Shown piece by piece: positions 15,740 through 26,700 of a stretch of DNA of 64,000 nt. The translations under genes and the position numbers were made by a program. The notes below the pieces were generated by a model. The model saw nothing but the letters and a program-made list of their open reading frames with translations, searched no databases and had not been told where the DNA came from. The stretch comes from Epiperipatus broadwayi (Eukaryota; Onychophora; Udeonychophora; Euonychophora; Peripatidae): assembly GCA_028023455.1 (NCBI GenBank), contig JAQFVV010006354.1, positions 992,001 through 1,056,000 of the forward strand, given 5' to 3'. Numbering within the stretch: the stretch's first letter is position 1; the number at the start of each line of letters is the position of its first letter.

Positions 15740-15879
15740 GTCTCAGATAAAGTTGTACATACTTCCATAAGAAAAACATTTCATTTATTTAACTTATGTC
15801 ATTCATTACCAACTCTTTTCCCCACCATTTTACGGATATATTCACTTCTTTTTAATGCACCATTTTTATATATTTACAT

Positions 15880-16800
15880 ATTTCTTTTTTTTCATAAATT
15901 GTCTTATCTCAATAGAAATTTTACCAGTCAATTGCTGTTTTTTGTACCAACTATCTTTGTTGCAGTTTTTAAATATGTACCAGTTATCTTGATTTTTTCA
16001 AATCTTAATCATGTTCAAAATCTCTTGATGTTTGAAAACAATTTGCAAATTCTAATTTAAATTCATTGGAACATTTCTGAAAACAAGGGATATAAACTAT
16101 GAATATTATTTTTCTTACTAATATATGTCTCTCTAATTTTGCATTAGCATGTATCTTACATCATATTAATTGATGATCACTTCCTGTGTAGAGTGTATTA
16201 AAAACATTGCAATTTGTGAAGTACATATTTTCTGCTAGTCAAAACATAATCCAATTCTGCTGTACATTCTTTTAGATACTTCCATGTCTGTTTTCATTTA
16301 ACATTTTTTTTTTAAAAAAAGACTTCATATATATAAAGTTGTTTTTCTGCAGATCTACAAGTCTATGACCTCTCTCATTTCTATCATTCATAACCAATTA
16401 CCTACATTCAATTCATACTTTCTAGCAAAAAAAAGTATTCCATGATAATTTTAAACATATTATTTGGTCTAATCAAAAGCCTTTTGTACATCCATATAAA
16501 AATTTTCTCCTTTTTTATTGCAATAAGAATTTGTTGGTTTATAAACCAGAATTTTCTGCATTTGAATAGAATAACTAATCTTGCCATTCTGTCCAATACA
16601 TCATCAATTCTAATGTTGTTGTTTTAATTTTTATTTAAAATGAAAAATATAGTACATGTTCACTTTTTAAATCAATTATTTCTTCATTTTTTTACCTTCA
16701 TAAAATTCAATAATGTCTCATTCAATATTAGACAGTGCTTCTTCCATTTTTGTAATCTTCCTTAACTTGAAAGTGATCTGCAGTTGTAAAAACCTAAATA
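15880..16800 (-). pseudogene. LINE (non-LTR retrotransposon) AP-endonuclease relic
   Basis: Translating the minus strand in shifting frames recovers the landmarks of an APE-type endonuclease in order. About 16740-16780 gives an LSSEERLE-type helix. About 16545-16600 gives DRMARLVI. About 16440-16500 gives a GENFYMDVQKAFD-like stretch. About 16350-16390 gives NRNERGHRLVDL. About 16170-16190 gives the catalytic SDHQLI (SDH box). Several stops and frameshifts separate them. The order and spacing match endonucleases of RTE/CR1-like LINEs. No reverse transcriptase was found downstream on this strand, so the copy is broken. Assignment to a clade is not possible. Confidence 0.7.
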
Positions 16801-16859
16801 AAAGTTCATCATTAAATGGCAGCCAGGATCCATAATCAAAAGATATTTTTCAAGTTCTA

Positions 16860-18187
16860 CCTTTGACCACTGATGTCTGCCTTTGCTGATTACTTTACAA
16901 TATCCTAGGTATAAGGATCATGACTTATTTTTGCCTGTCATGGTTGTAAATATTTGTCAGAAAAAAAAATCACATATAAATTCATTCATCCTTCAAGAAA
17001 ACTCAACTGATATATCAGTTAAGAGCTACCAGGCAACTGAGAAAAAAGACAATGTTCTTTTTGATCTTTAATTCAGAGGTAAAAAAAGCCAATTAGCTCA
17101 GCACACTGGCTAATAGGTGTTGGTGAGCAGTCCATCCATGTTCTTATACAATATGAATAATAACGTATAAAGTGAATGTTAAAAATTTATCTACTTGTTT
17201 CCCTTATACATAATAAAACTCTGGAATAAAGTCTACACTATTAGTATATTGAATATTATAGAGTTTATACTAGTATAAGATAACCATACAATGTGATGTT
17301 TAAATGATTACTAGCAGTATATAATGAGATCTATAACTATATAAATATGTCACAAGTAAAAAATTAATAAGAATATGTTACAAAATATCTGCCTATTTAC
17401 AGAAAATGGTAAGATAAGTTAATTAAAAAAACCAATTACTATGACTTTTATCTTTTTTCTATTCATCATTTATTAATATGTAAAAAAAAAACCCTGATGT
17501 TTAGCCGTTGCATTATCGGTTTCTTTTGAATTATTAATTTTGAAATCTAAAAATAAAGCTAGTAATATGTAAGTGAGAAGTGAATAATTTTTTAAAAATA
17601 TAAAACTGATTTGACAGTAATTTAATTATAATGATATGCTCATATATAATTATTTAATATTAAGGTTTTTCAAAAACAGTTATACTAAAAATATTAATAT
17701 ATTATGATCTAACAAAGAGAAGAATAATATTAAAAAAACTGTTTACCTAATCTTTTCGTCACACCTTTATTCTTGAGTCAGTTTAGTAAAATATGTTTAC
17801 AAATTTATTTATTATTAAATATAATATTTGTAAATAATGTAGCAAGTTGTATAATGTTATTTCTACGACGGTTAGATTATTAGAACTTTATTTATAAGAC
17901 ATCTCTTTATTAAATCATAAAATATCAAGTTTTTTAAAATATAATTGTTATTGAAAACTTTAATATTAAGTAATTATATACAAGCATATCATTATAATTA
18001 AATTATTGTCAGCAGTTTTTATATGTCAAAAATATAACATTTATATGAATATTATCTATTATGTAAAAGGCAGATTTAAAAAGTAATTAACGAAAATATG
18101 TGAGTTCTTAAATATAATATTTTTATATGCACTATTATAAAACAAAACAAAGTGGCTTCTAAATGGGGGCTTATTAAACTCAAAGTC
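16860..18187. other. AT-rich non-coding stretch
   Basis: Nothing recognised. The open frame at 16883-17071 has no resemblance to a known family. Confidence 0.5.
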
Positions 18188-18836
18188 AGTATTGTAACGA
18201 GACAGCGTTACATCAGTATTAAATCTAGGAAGCATAGATCAGAACGGGACAAATCGATAAACACACACACACCAGCAAGCAACCTAAAACACTCGTAATT
18301 TTATTTTCGTAACTTGTAGTAGTTTTCTTCCTCCCATAAATACATTTATTAAAACACATTGATAAAATACAGACGGTAAACGTCTAATTAAATGATTAAA
18401 GCTTTCAGATAATAAAAAAAAACAATAACAAAACATAATTTGCTCTCCTAAATAATAAAATATAATATGCTCTCCTAAATAGTAAAATATAATTGTCAAT
18501 CAAAGACACCACGGGGTATTTAAAAATGTTTATATTAGAAATATAGTTTTAGCTAGAATAAAACTTATAGAAAAGATTTGAGGCAAAGATAAAATGCTCG
18601 ACTTCTAAATTTAATATAGCTTGTATTGTTCTGGTAAAACACACGCACACACGCATGCATCCGAGGTGTGAAGGATAAGGTTGGTTGAGTGAGATTGCAA
18701 AATGAGATTGTCTCAAAATAAATATTGCCTTTAGCACAAAGAGTGAGTGCACGGATACCTCAAACGCGGACCTGAACGACAACTCCAGGAACAGGGAACT
18801 CTGGGGGGAGATTGGATCCCAAGATAAGGATCAACC

Positions 18837-18846
18837 TTTATAAATA
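18837..18846 (+). promoter_or_regulatory. Putative LTR TATA box
   Basis: TTTATAAATA lies about 200 bp before the polyadenylation signals of the same LTR. The equivalent in the 3' LTR is 23443-23452. Confidence 0.45.
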
Positions 18847-19032
18847 CCAGTCAAAACCTATTCAATGGTCGATCCAATTCGATTGATACGGGGATCCAGT
18901 TTTGTTTTCCGATTCTGAGTATTCCGAGTTATCACCTGCTCATTTTATTCCGATGCGAGTAATTAAAATCCACTTAAATAATCGTATCTGGCGCCCCCTT
19001 GTGTGGATAGTGAATAACTGTCGATATGAGAA

Positions 19033-19042
19033 AATAAATAAA
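19033..19042 (+). promoter_or_regulatory. Polyadenylation signals in the LTR
   Basis: Overlapping AATAAA hexamers near the LTR end. The functional copy would be the one in the 3' LTR at 23639-23648. Confidence 0.5.
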
Positions 19043-19106
19043 GCCTTACGCTATGTCATGTTTATTTCGAAGCCCATAATCTCGGTTAGATAGGCGGCCG
19101 GTTACA

Positions 19107-19124
19107 TTGGCGCTTCCAACGTGA
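19107..19124 (+). promoter_or_regulatory. Putative primer binding site
   Basis: TTGGCGCTTCCAACGTG directly follows the 5' LTR. The TGGCGC start fits pairing to a tRNA 3' end. The primer tRNA could not be identified. Confidence 0.6.
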
Positions 19125-19496
19125 GGCTAGTATAAATGACGCTTCTAAACATAAAGATAAAGCAAATCTAGATACTAGCAAAAGCGGCCGAACCTGGGAG
19201 AAGACGCGGAAACATTTATGTAAACAAAAAAAAAAAAAAAAAAGAAAAAAATAAACAAACGGAACAAAATCGCGGCGATTCTTAACATCGCAAATATGTA
19301 AACAAAACATCGGGAACCGGAGCAAAATAAACAAATAAATAAAACATAGCAGGAGATAAGGGAGCGGATGCCGATCGGTCGCTGTCACCATAAAACGAAT
19401 AAAATCAAAAGTAAAAAAGAACCACATTCCCGTAAACAGCAGTGACAAAAGTTATAATAGGCCAAATAAATCAAGATCAACGAGACAATAAACAAA

Positions 19497-20030
19497 ATGG
19501 AGGGAAAATGGATTAAAGTCGAGTATTTCAAAGGAAAGGGAGATGAGAACCCGTGTCGACATGTAGAAAGTCTGAAGAGGTTATTTTCATGCGGGCAGTT
19601 TAGCGAAGAATTCAAAATAGCGATCGCATGTAGCCACATCCAAGGGGAAGCTGTGGAATGGCGGGAGGCAATGAAAAACAAACCAGAGACATTCGAGGAA
19701 TATCAAAGGGCCATCATGAGAAGATATTGGGGATTAGCCCAGCAGGAAAGGGAAAGATGGGAAATCAAACAAAACAAGAAGAAGAGGAAACATACAGTAC
19801 CTTCGTCCAGAGACAGGTGGCAAGATTAAAAAAAATAGACAAATATCAAATACCAGAGGAGCAGCAAATTAAGATAGCAGGATGCAACCTACCCAGGGAG
19901 ATCAAACAAATCATTGAAAGGGAAACCGAAATAACAGGGGTGCTGAAGAAACTACAGGCAATCGAAAACGACGATTATTTTAACCAAGAGGAGGACGATG
20001 GGATCAGGATAGCCAATATAACACAAGATG
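19497..20030 (+). pseudogene. gag of the gypsy element, frameshifted
   Basis: The ATG at 19497 starts a Gag-like protein. It contains FKGKGDENPCRHVESLKRLF and a capsid stretch ending in VEWREAMKNKPETFEEYQRA, typical of retrotransposon Gag helices. Around 19785-19800, in an AAGAAGAAGAGG tract, the sense reading moves to another frame and continues through RQVARLKKIDKYQIPEEQQI to about 20030. Total length is only about 175 residues. No CCHC zinc knuckle is visible in any frame, which is unusual for Ty3/gypsy but occurs in some lineages. The next frame change sits at a run of eight G at about 20030, where pol begins. The shifts may be mutations or, for the G run, a recoding site; the sequence alone cannot decide. 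Confidence 0.75.
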
Positions 20031-21620
20031 GGGGGGGAAGGACCTCGGAGAAAACAGGAATGCCCAATAATCGACGTGTCAATCCAAGGGATCAATGCAA
20101 GGGCTTTGCTGGATACGGGAAGCCAAGTATCCATAATGGCACAGGAAGTTTTCAACAAGATCGCCCAAGGGCCAACAGAGATGAAAATCCTACCGTTAAA
20201 AGGGACCCAAATTGTACTGGCCAATGGAAAAAAGGCGAGAATACAAACCAAACAAGTGTGGGCGAATATCAGCATTGCAGGACAGGAATTTACCCAGGTC
20301 GTACTAATACTGGAGGGCTTAATCCATGACTTAGTATTAGGGTCGGATTTCATGAAAATGGCTAAATGTAACATCGATTATGGGACCGAGCTAGCAAGGA
20401 TCAACGCAGTCACAGTGCCTTTCAAAAGCAAAGTGGACGAAGAACCAGAAGGACAAAGGAAGCTGCAATGCATCGTGGTAAAAGGGGAAATCGAAAAAAG
20501 AATCAAGGAAATAACTGGACCAGACAAAGGGCAGAAAGAAAGAATTCAAGAGATATTGGGGGCGTACGCTCTTCCGATCTTCTCGGACAAACCGGGAGTA
20601 ATTAAGGGGTACGAACACCGGATCCGATTGAGCACCGGCCACCCATATCAGACAAGGGCATACCCGATCCCGTTCCAATACCGTAAGGAAATTGAAACCC
20701 AGTTAAAGCAGATGACGGAGTGGGGAGTCGTTTCAAAATGTACCTCGCCATACAATAATCCCATCCTAGCCGTGAAAAAAGGGGACGGGTCAATACGATT
20801 GTGCCTCGACGCTAGGCAACTAAACAAGGTAACGATCCCGGACACAAACGCCCCACCCGTCATGAACGAACTAATGACCAGGTTCCGGAACAAGCGGATT
20901 TTTTCCACGATGGATTTAACAAATAGTTACTGGCAAATGAGCCTCCACCCCGACGACCGAAAGTACACCGCATTCAAATATAACGGAAGGGCGTACCAGT
21001 TCAACCGTGTGCCCTTTGGATTAAAGAACAGTGGGGCAGGCTTGGTACAATGCCTGGACCAAACCCTATCTGACGAGGTAAAAAAATTTGCGACGATGTA
21101 CGTGGACGACATCATCATAGCATCCAATGATATCGAGGAGCATTGCCGGCACTTAGAAAGGCTACTCCAAGAATGCGAGCAGAAGGGGATCAAAATCAAT
21201 ATCAAGAAGAGCCATTTTGCGACACAGGAGGTCAAGTTCTTGGGACACATAGTAAGCCCGGATGGAGTGCGGCCTAACCCCGAAAAGATCCAGGCGATCC
21301 AAGAATTCCCCGCCCCGAAGAAGAAGAAGGACATTAAGGCATTCCTCGGAATGTGTACCTTTTATAACAAGTTCTACGAGAACTCCCACGATATGGAGCC
21401 CTTGTTACAATTACTAAGAAAGGAGCAAGCATGGGTGTGGGATGAGAAGCGGGAACTGAGTTTCCAGAGAGTAAAGGAAGGGTTCCTGAAACGAACCATA
21501 TTGACATACCCGGACTTCGACCAGACGTTTTGGGTACAGACGGACAGCAGTGACATCGGGCTGGGGGCCACATTGTACCAAAAGGGGCCGGAGGGAGAAC
21601 AGAGTGTTGGCGTTCATTAG
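20028..21620 (+). CDS. gypsy Pol: protease, reverse transcriptase and start of RNase H
   Basis: A 530-codon frame. The aspartic protease active site LLDTGSQVS has its Asp at residue 29, and the second protease motif is VLGSDF near 100. The reverse transcriptase shows YNNPILAVKKGDGSIRLCLD, the motif A region FSTMDLTNSYWQM, the motif B region RVPFGLKNSGAG and the catalytic YVDD at residues 358-361, then FLGHIVSPDGV. The connection domain follows, then the first RNase H aspartate in TDSSDIGLGATLYQ near residue 506. The frame then leaves the RNase H sense at about 21600. The protein would act in virus-like particles to mature Gag-Pol and copy RNA to cDNA. The first ATG overlaps the eight-G run and may not be the true start, since pol is normally made by read-through or frameshift from gag. 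Confidence 0.9.
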   Translation: MGGEGPRRKQECPIIDVSIQGINARALLDTGSQVSIMAQEVFNKIAQGPTEMKILPLKGTQIVLANGKKARIQTKQVWANISIAGQEFTQVVLILEGLIHDLVLGSDFMKMAKCNIDYGTELARINAVTVPFKSKVDEEPEGQRKLQCIVVKGEIEKRIKEITGPDKGQKERIQEILGAYALPIFSDKPGVIKGYEHRIRLSTGHPYQTRAYPIPFQYRKEIETQLKQMTEWGVVSKCTSPYNNPILAVKKGDGSIRLCLDARQLNKVTIPDTNAPPVMNELMTRFRNKRIFSTMDLTNSYWQMSLHPDDRKYTAFKYNGRAYQFNRVPFGLKNSGAGLVQCLDQTLSDEVKKFATMYVDDIIIASNDIEEHCRHLERLLQECEQKGIKINIKKSHFATQEVKFLGHIVSPDGVRPNPEKIQAIQEFPAPKKKKDIKAFLGMCTFYNKFYENSHDMEPLLQLLRKEQAWVWDEKRELSFQRVKEGFLKRTILTYPDFDQTFWVQTDSSDIGLGATLYQKGPEGEQSVGVH

Positions 21621-21969
21621 TCGGCTACTTAAAGACCCGGAAAGAAGGTACACGGTCACCGAGCGAGAAGCCCTCGCCATAGTGTGGGCGTTCAAAAAAT
21701 TCCACCAGTACCTGGTCGGGTCCAAAGTGAGGGTAGTTACTGACCACCGGAGTCTGGAATTTCTAAACAAAAGCTTCCTGACAAACAACAGATTGGTGCG
21801 ATGGAGTTTAGCCCTGCAGGAGTTTCAATATGAAGTAGAATATTGCAAAGGAATCCATGAAATGGGGGAATTGGTCGCGAAATTCGAACAAGAAGAGGGA
21901 ATAGGGGGGCCGATGGAGGGGTCTAGTAATGAACACCCCAGAAAACGGGTACCACAGGACCGGTACTAG
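21598..21969 (+). pseudogene. gypsy Pol: end of RNase H in a shifted frame
   Basis: Continues the RNase H domain of the preceding frame after a frame change at about 21595-21600. It shows VLAFISRLLKDPERRYTVTE, the conserved glutamate in TEREALAIVWAF, the aspartate in VTDHRSLEFL, and the usual end EFQYEVEYCKG. The reading stops at 21969. No integrase zinc finger follows, where most Ty3/gypsy elements place one. Because the shift separates the catalytic residues, this copy should not make active RNase H unless recoded. Confidence 0.85.
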
Positions 21970-22798
21970 TTAATAGGACGGAGGGAAAACGAGTTGACGA
22001 CCAGGGATAGCATAAGGACAATATTCAAGGGAACGCACAGGGGAAATAGATGCCACAAACCGGGAATGACCTAGGACACGAATCGGAATATGACGTTGGA
22101 TATGGAAAAAAAAAAAAGAGGATGACTAACCCCAAGCCCTGGAATAACACCGAACAGATCAAACGATCGCAAAGCAGCCTCTAGCCTATAGAGCCGACGT
22201 GTTGGCGGATCGACCGGAGAGTACCCTGCAAATCCAGGAGACGGCTGGCACATGACGGGCTCAACTTCAGTGCGGGAAATCACATAAACCATTTCGTTAG
22301 AGTTCGTGCTAGCTCACTTCCCAAACGTTGTTATTGCTGGGCGAGTCAGACTTTCCGAAATTGTAGATCGAGATCAATCATATTCTGTATCGGGTACTTC
22401 GGAAAAGTCCATCCCCATACCCCCATTAGGGATGCACGAGACCCATTGGCCATAGTCGTCAATCGTGACATACCCTAGATTACCAAATAGCGTTATTGTA
22501 TTTCTTCCGTTAAGAGTCGTTTAAAGGGGAAGTCTGACCGCAGAGCACTTGATCCAAATTTTAAGGGAAGGCGGAGCCGCAGACAAACGACCGGAATAGC
22601 CGTCATAAGGGGAACAGTACCGCACAAAGGAAAAGAGGACGTTGGCTCGATTCGTTGGACGCTGCACACACACAAAAAAAAAAAAAAAAAAAGGGGGGGA
22701 TTAAGGGAACATGTAATGCCAGAGGGCCAATAATTTCGCTCATTCACTGAGCTAAAACCCGCAGCATCGGATTTTACTCTACACCGGGCAGGGAGATA
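21970..22798 (+). other. gypsy 3' untranslated region with polypurine tracts
   Basis: No ORF and no integrase. An A run at about 22674-22692 is followed by seven G (22693-22699). GGGAGATA at 22791-22798, abutting the 3' LTR, is the likely plus-strand primer (polypurine tract). Confidence 0.6.
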
Positions 22799-23712
22799 TG
22801 TAACGAGACAGCGTTACATCAGTATTAAATCTAGGAAGCATAGATCAGAACGGGACAAATCGATAAACACACACACACCAGCAAGCAACCTAAAACACTC
22901 GTAATTTTATTTTCGTAACTTGTAGTAGTTTTCTTCCTCCCATAAATACATTTATTAAAACACATTGATAAAATACAGACGGTAAACGTCTAATTAAATG
23001 ATTAAAGCTTTCAGATAATAAAAAAAAACAATAACAAAACATAATTTGCTCTCCTAAATAATAAAATATAATATGCTCTCCTAAATAGTAAAATATAATT
23101 GTCAATCAAAGACACCACGGGGTATTTAAAAATGTTTATATTAGAAATATAGTTTTAGCTAGAATAAAACTTATAGAAAAGATTTGAGGCAAAGATAAAA
23201 TGCTCGACTTCTAAATTTAATATAGCTTGTATTGTTCTGGTAAAACACACGCACACACGCATGCATCCGAGGTGTGAAGGATAAGGTTGGTTGAGTGAGA
23301 TTGCAAAATGAGATTGTCTCAAAATAAATATTGCCTTTAGCACAAAGAGTGAGTGCACGGATACCTCAAACGCGGACCTGAACGACAACTCCAGGAACAG
23401 GGAACTCTGGGGGGAGATTGGATCCCAAGATAAGGATCAACCTTTATAAATACCAGTCAAAACCTATTCAATGGTCGATCCAATTCGATTGATACGGGGA
23501 TCCAGTTTTGTTTTCCGATTCTGAGTATTCCGAGTTATCACCTGCTCATTTTATTCCGATGCGAGTAATTAAAATCCACTTAAATAATCGTATCTGGCGC
23601 CCCCTTGTGTGGATAGTGAATAACTGTCGATATGAAAAAATAAATAAAGCCTTACGCTATGTCATGTTTATTTCGAAGCCCGTAATCTCGGTTAGATAGG
23701 CGGCCGGTTACA
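22799..23712 (+). repeat. 3' LTR of the gypsy element
   Basis: Same length as the 5' LTR. The differences noticed are GATATGAAAAAA versus GATATGAGAAAA and CCCGTAATC versus CCCATAATC. Confidence 0.95.
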
Positions 23713-23716
23713 GTAT

Positions 23717-26700
23717 AATATCTAACTTAAACATAATATATATGCACACTTGCAAAACGAATATAGCAATTGTAATTATTTAATATAAGCTTTAGTAATA
23801 AATAGATGCCAGATAATAGAGTTTAATATAGACCTATCCAGTGCTATTATACCATCTTGCAAGTATTAGTTATTAAAGTTAATCTTACACTTCATAGCAA
23901 GGAAGAAAAAAATGTTATGCTCGTGAAATTTGAGTATGTTAAAGTCATGTGATATTTTTATTGGTTTAATTAAACGAATACAAGTCCTCTTTTATAATAT
24001 TCTCTGAATCTGTCATTATAATATATATACTAACAAAACAAACACATTCACAATTTCTCAGAATAAGTTTATTACCATTAACATATTATGGATATGTCAA
24101 AAATATCCAACAATGGAAAATACTAAAGTATATCTTAGAACATTTTTTTTTTATTGCTGATCTGCCTCCAAAAAAAACTTTCATTCTTTTATCTGTTCTA
24201 TTGAACTGAACTTCCCCTAGAAAACAAATTTTATTAAAAATATCTACTTCACTTGTAAAATATTGACAACTTTTTGGCTATCATCATTGTCATTCATTAA
24301 GATCTTGAAAAGTTATATTAAGTGAAGTTTGCACATTCCATATAAGTAGATTAGAAATAGATTTTGCAATACTTATTGTCAATACTATCATTGTCTCAGC
24401 TTTAGCTTTTTTCTTGATATTATGATTATTTCTACTGCTTTATTTATTAATCCACCATGTACTATAATCTTGTTTTTTTGGTCTTTTTCAGCTATGTTTT
24501 AGAAAAATCCCCAAATAAAGGTCAAAACATGCACTCATTGTCCATAAGAAAGTCCAATCTCAAATCCAGTACAAAGATTGGAACTGGACTCTCAATGCAC
24601 TAAACTTGTTTTCCATTATAGCTTACTTAATTTTGAGGCCTGAGCTAAAACGGTTAATTAAGAGCTGGAACTAAAATTGCTGTATGTAATTAAAGAAAGA
24701 AAATGTGAATGCACAAACTCACACTATCAATTACACATTTAATATAGAAAAGTGATCAATACAACAAAAGATTCTGATGACCAGACCTTACTCTAACATA
24801 GACTGGAGACGGTATGAAAAAAAGAAAGATGTGTAAAAATCTTTTTATAAATATATCATTTAACTTTTATTGAAACCATACAATCTTACAAGACAGCAGG
24901 TAGCACTTTATTGAGAAAATATTTATTGTTTATTTGTAGTGCACCCTCATTTCTGAAAGTCATTTTACAGTCTCTATAGACTCCAATTGAATCCTATTAC
25001 AATACGTAACATGCACACACAAATTATGTCAGACATGAGTTATATATACCAGTCAACACTTAGATAATCCCAATATAGATAACAATCAAGAATTTCAAAC
25101 TGTTGTCAAAGTAACCTCCTTTTAGCAATAGAGGTGGAATATGTGTACGTAATGCTGCAATGTTAATAGATAAACACACGACTTTTTATTAATTATGAGA
25201 TATTATATTAAAAAAAATTCTTCATTTTTTAATAAATATGTTTTTGGAACTGTTGTAGGCAATAAACACTGAGACTATTTTATATCTCATTAAAGTTAAT
25301 AACTATATATTATATTAAAAGTTTTTATCTTCTAAAATAATTTTTTTGTATATTGATATGTAAAATGTTTATTATACCAAAGTCTTTGCTGTTTTTTTAG
25401 AAATTGCATAATTTATTATTAGACCAAAGATTGCGAAGAACTTAAATTCACTTATTGATATTGAGATAAGATCATTATCCCTTCAAATTAAAATTATAAG
25501 ATATTTATTTGAAAAGGCAATGCAATATCTAATATGTTTCTACCATTACTTGACTGTGATTACAGATTATAAATATAAGTACATGATAAAATATCTGGCA
25601 TAAATAGTTCTATCATTTTGTAAAGATTAAGGAGTATGCTAGTGGGGAAAAAAATATTCACTCAAAAGTAGTACTTTTTAATTTAAAGGACTACTTGTTT
25701 TGATTTTTTATTATGTTTTAAGGTAAAAAGATTGAAAATAAATTTGAAATGAAAAAAAAAAGAGAGAAGAAAACTATACACACTCTAGAACATGAAATAT
25801 TGCAAACATCCATCCTTATATTTATATTTTAAATATTATGTTTCAAGTGTTTACAGGCATACTCACACATCTTAAAATAATTGTTTAAAAATGTTTGCAT
25901 AAATTTCATTATCAACAACTATAAGAAAGAAATATATATGAAAGATAATGTGCATGGAAATTATTTAAATTGAAAATTTAGTGACATTATGAATAAATTA
26001 ACATGTTTAGAAGCAATAATATTTGTGCGTTTTAATTCAAACAATAATAAAAACTAACGGCAGATAGATTCTTGTTTTATTTATCTCTAGTTAATATCAT
26101 CTTCTAATTTATATATTTATATGAGAATTATAAAAAATGAAAACCTGAAGTTATTTAAAAATATATTTTTATATAGATTTTTTTTTTCAAGTCATTAAAT
26201 AATTTCCACCAAATATTCCGTCTTCCTGATTAACTACCTGCTATTCAAAGGTCAGATGGCTGCAAACAAGTTATAAAAAAGATAATTCCTTTATTTTAAA
26301 TTAGATTATGACGTTTCCATAATTAAACTAATATTAGTAAATATGTGTTGCTTGCTGGATTAAGAGATTTATTATGGTTCTTTTTTTGTAGCTCTAATAT
26401 ATTCAACATCATAATATTAGAAAAGCTGTAAAACATTTGGAAAAAAAAAATTAACATGCCTTGGAAATGGAATTTCTACTTTACACTCGACATCTAAGAC
26501 AAAAATTTTCTTATTTATTTGTTGGGCATTTATGTAGTTGTTATCTCAAATTTAAATTTAATTTCCAACTTGCAATTATTTTGAAAATACTTATTATACT
26601 AGAACCCATTGAATTAGTCATCTACTTACAAATTTCTGCAGAACCAAAAAACTATAAGAAACATTATTGTTATATATTCTTATTCATTTACCAGTTTTTC

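Larger units (their letters stand above)
18193..19106 (+). repeat. 5' LTR of the gypsy element
   Basis: Begins TGTAAC and ends GTTACA, a 6-bp inverted terminal repeat. It holds a TATA-like TTTATAAATA at 18837-18846 and overlapping AATAAA signals at 19033-19042, giving a plausible U3-R-U5 order. Confidence 0.95.
18189..23716 (+). mobile_element. Ty3/gypsy LTR retrotransposon lacking integrase
   Basis: Two 914-bp LTRs (18193-19106, 22799-23712) start TGTAAC and end GTTACA. They are flanked by a 4-bp duplication GTAT (18189-18192, 23713-23716), or 5 bp AGTAT if the last A is shared. The interior carries gag, protease, reverse transcriptase and RNase H on the plus strand. No integrase HHCC or DDE motif and no env was found: only about 830 bp without an ORF lie between RNase H and the 3' LTR. 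It is clearly richer in G+C than the surroundings. Two LTR substitutions were seen, so insertion is recent, yet the coding region has three frame changes. It is probably a defective copy mobilised in trans. Confidence 0.9.

Noticed and set aside
18284-19093. Small frames inside the 5' LTR, duplicated in the 3' LTR
   Set aside because: They repeat only because the LTRs are identical, and have no protein family resemblance.
19086-21788. Several antisense frames over gag-pol
   Set aside because: Shadows of the sense coding sequence; no motifs.
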